A stretch of 5,492 bases of DNA from Candidatus Methylomirabilota bacterium (lineage in GTDB: Bacteria > Methylomirabilota > Methylomirabilia > Methylomirabilales > Methylomirabilaceae), in contig JAGWRQ010000146.1 in assembly GCA_028869615.1 (NCBI GenBank), positions 1 to 5,492 of the forward strand, in the 5' to 3' direction. Positions within the stretch are counted from its first letter, which is position 1. Each line of letters opens with the position of its first letter. The notes beneath the pieces are model-generated. The model was not told where the DNA came from, did no database searches, and saw only the letters and a list, made by a program, of their open reading frames with translations. Shown here piece by piece: positions 5,229-5,492 of the stretch. Position numbers and translations under genes: made by a program.

Positions 5229-5492
5229 TCATATGTCCATACTTTGCGCCATCAGCTCGGCCACGTCAAGCGGTCTGGTCCGCCCTATCGCATCCTTCAC
5301 CTTCAGCGCATCCTCGAACATGATCAGGCAAAAGGGACAGGCGCTCGCCAATACTTGCGGCTGAAGGGCCAGGGCCTCTTCGGTCCGCTCCCAGCTCACG
5401 CGCTTCCCGACTTTCTCCTCAAGCCACATCAACCCGCCCCCCGCACCGCAGCAGAAGCCGCGCTCCCGACATCGGTCCATCTCCTTGACCGC
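5229..5492 (-). CDS. CCG-domain iron-sulfur protein, C-terminal part (HdrD-like), 5' end outside window
   Basis: The reading frame is open from the right edge (5492) to the TGA at 5229-5231, giving about 87 residues. They form a C-terminal CCG domain (heterodisulfide reductase B/D type): CCGAGGG, then 35 residues from the G of CCG to CPFC (pattern CCG-x35-CxxC). These cysteines bind an iron-sulfur cluster in HdrB/HdrD-type proteins. Related large proteins act as membrane (Fe-S) oxidoreductases that take electrons from ETF, lactate or glycolate oxidation. An internal ATG at 5480 could be mistaken for a start, but the frame continues upstream (residues AVKE) and the family needs much more N-terminal sequence. 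It lies 16 bases upstream of the mutase gene and is probably cotranscribed with it. A role as electron outlet for acyl-CoA dehydrogenation is inferred from context. Confidence 0.85.
   Translation of the reverse strand, partial: AVKEMDRCRERGFCCGAGGGLMWLEEKVGKRVSWERTEEALALQPQVLASACPFCLIMFEDALKVKDAIGRTRPLDVAELMAQSMDI

Noticed and set aside
5229..5480. Complete small gene starting at ATG 5480
   Set aside because: The frame stays open to the window edge and the protein is plainly only the C-terminal CCG domain of a larger family member, so it is annotated as partial.

Overview
The window looks like a piece of a GC-rich bacterial chromosome carrying a minus-strand acyl-CoA metabolism cluster, with a small plus-strand toxin-antitoxin pair at the left end. 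The organism cannot be named from the sequence. The split B12-dependent mutase, the thiolase/DUF35 pair, the CCG-type iron-sulfur protein and intergenic dispersed repeats (a TCATTGCGAG...CTCGCAATGA inverted repeat, TCAGC heptads and a C-run/G-run hairpin) fit bacteria such as NC10/Methylomirabilota, Nitrospirota or Desulfobacterota. That placement is a guess from general knowledge.

Layout. Bases 42-788 (+) hold a vapBC operon: a promoter with a 17-nt spacer, a perfect 12-bp palindrome just downstream of the predicted start of transcription, a Phd/YefM-type antitoxin, and a PIN-domain toxin whose ATG overlaps the antitoxin stop. It converges on the metabolic cluster with only 3 bases between stop codons. 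The cluster runs leftwards from the right edge: the C-terminal end of a CCG-domain (HdrD-like) iron-sulfur protein (5229-5492, start outside the window); an acyl-CoA mutase large subunit (3518-5212); an 88-base inverted-repeat element; the B12-binding small subunit (2960-3373); an AT-rich spacer; a thiolase-superfamily protein (1526-2836); a spacer with heptad repeats and a hairpin; and a DUF35 zinc-ribbon/OB-fold protein (792-1358).

How the genes may work together. The two mutase subunits should form one adenosylcobalamin-dependent carbon-skeleton mutase. At the two positions that select methylmalonyl-CoA (Tyr89 and Arg207 in the Propionibacterium enzyme) this protein has Phe and Gln, the pair reported for isobutyryl-CoA mutase, so a plain acyl-CoA is a better substrate guess than methylmalonyl-CoA. 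The thiolase-like protein has glycine where thiolases carry the nucleophilic cysteine, and it is followed by a DUF35 protein. That pairing recalls Ltp2-ChsH2(DUF35) retro-aldolases as well as true thiolase/DUF35 complexes. The CCG-domain protein could move electrons from acyl-CoA oxidation to the quinone pool. A route for branched-chain acyl-CoA is the most economical reading, but the substrate and direction are inference. The GTPase chaperone (MeaB type) often found with such mutases is not in the window.
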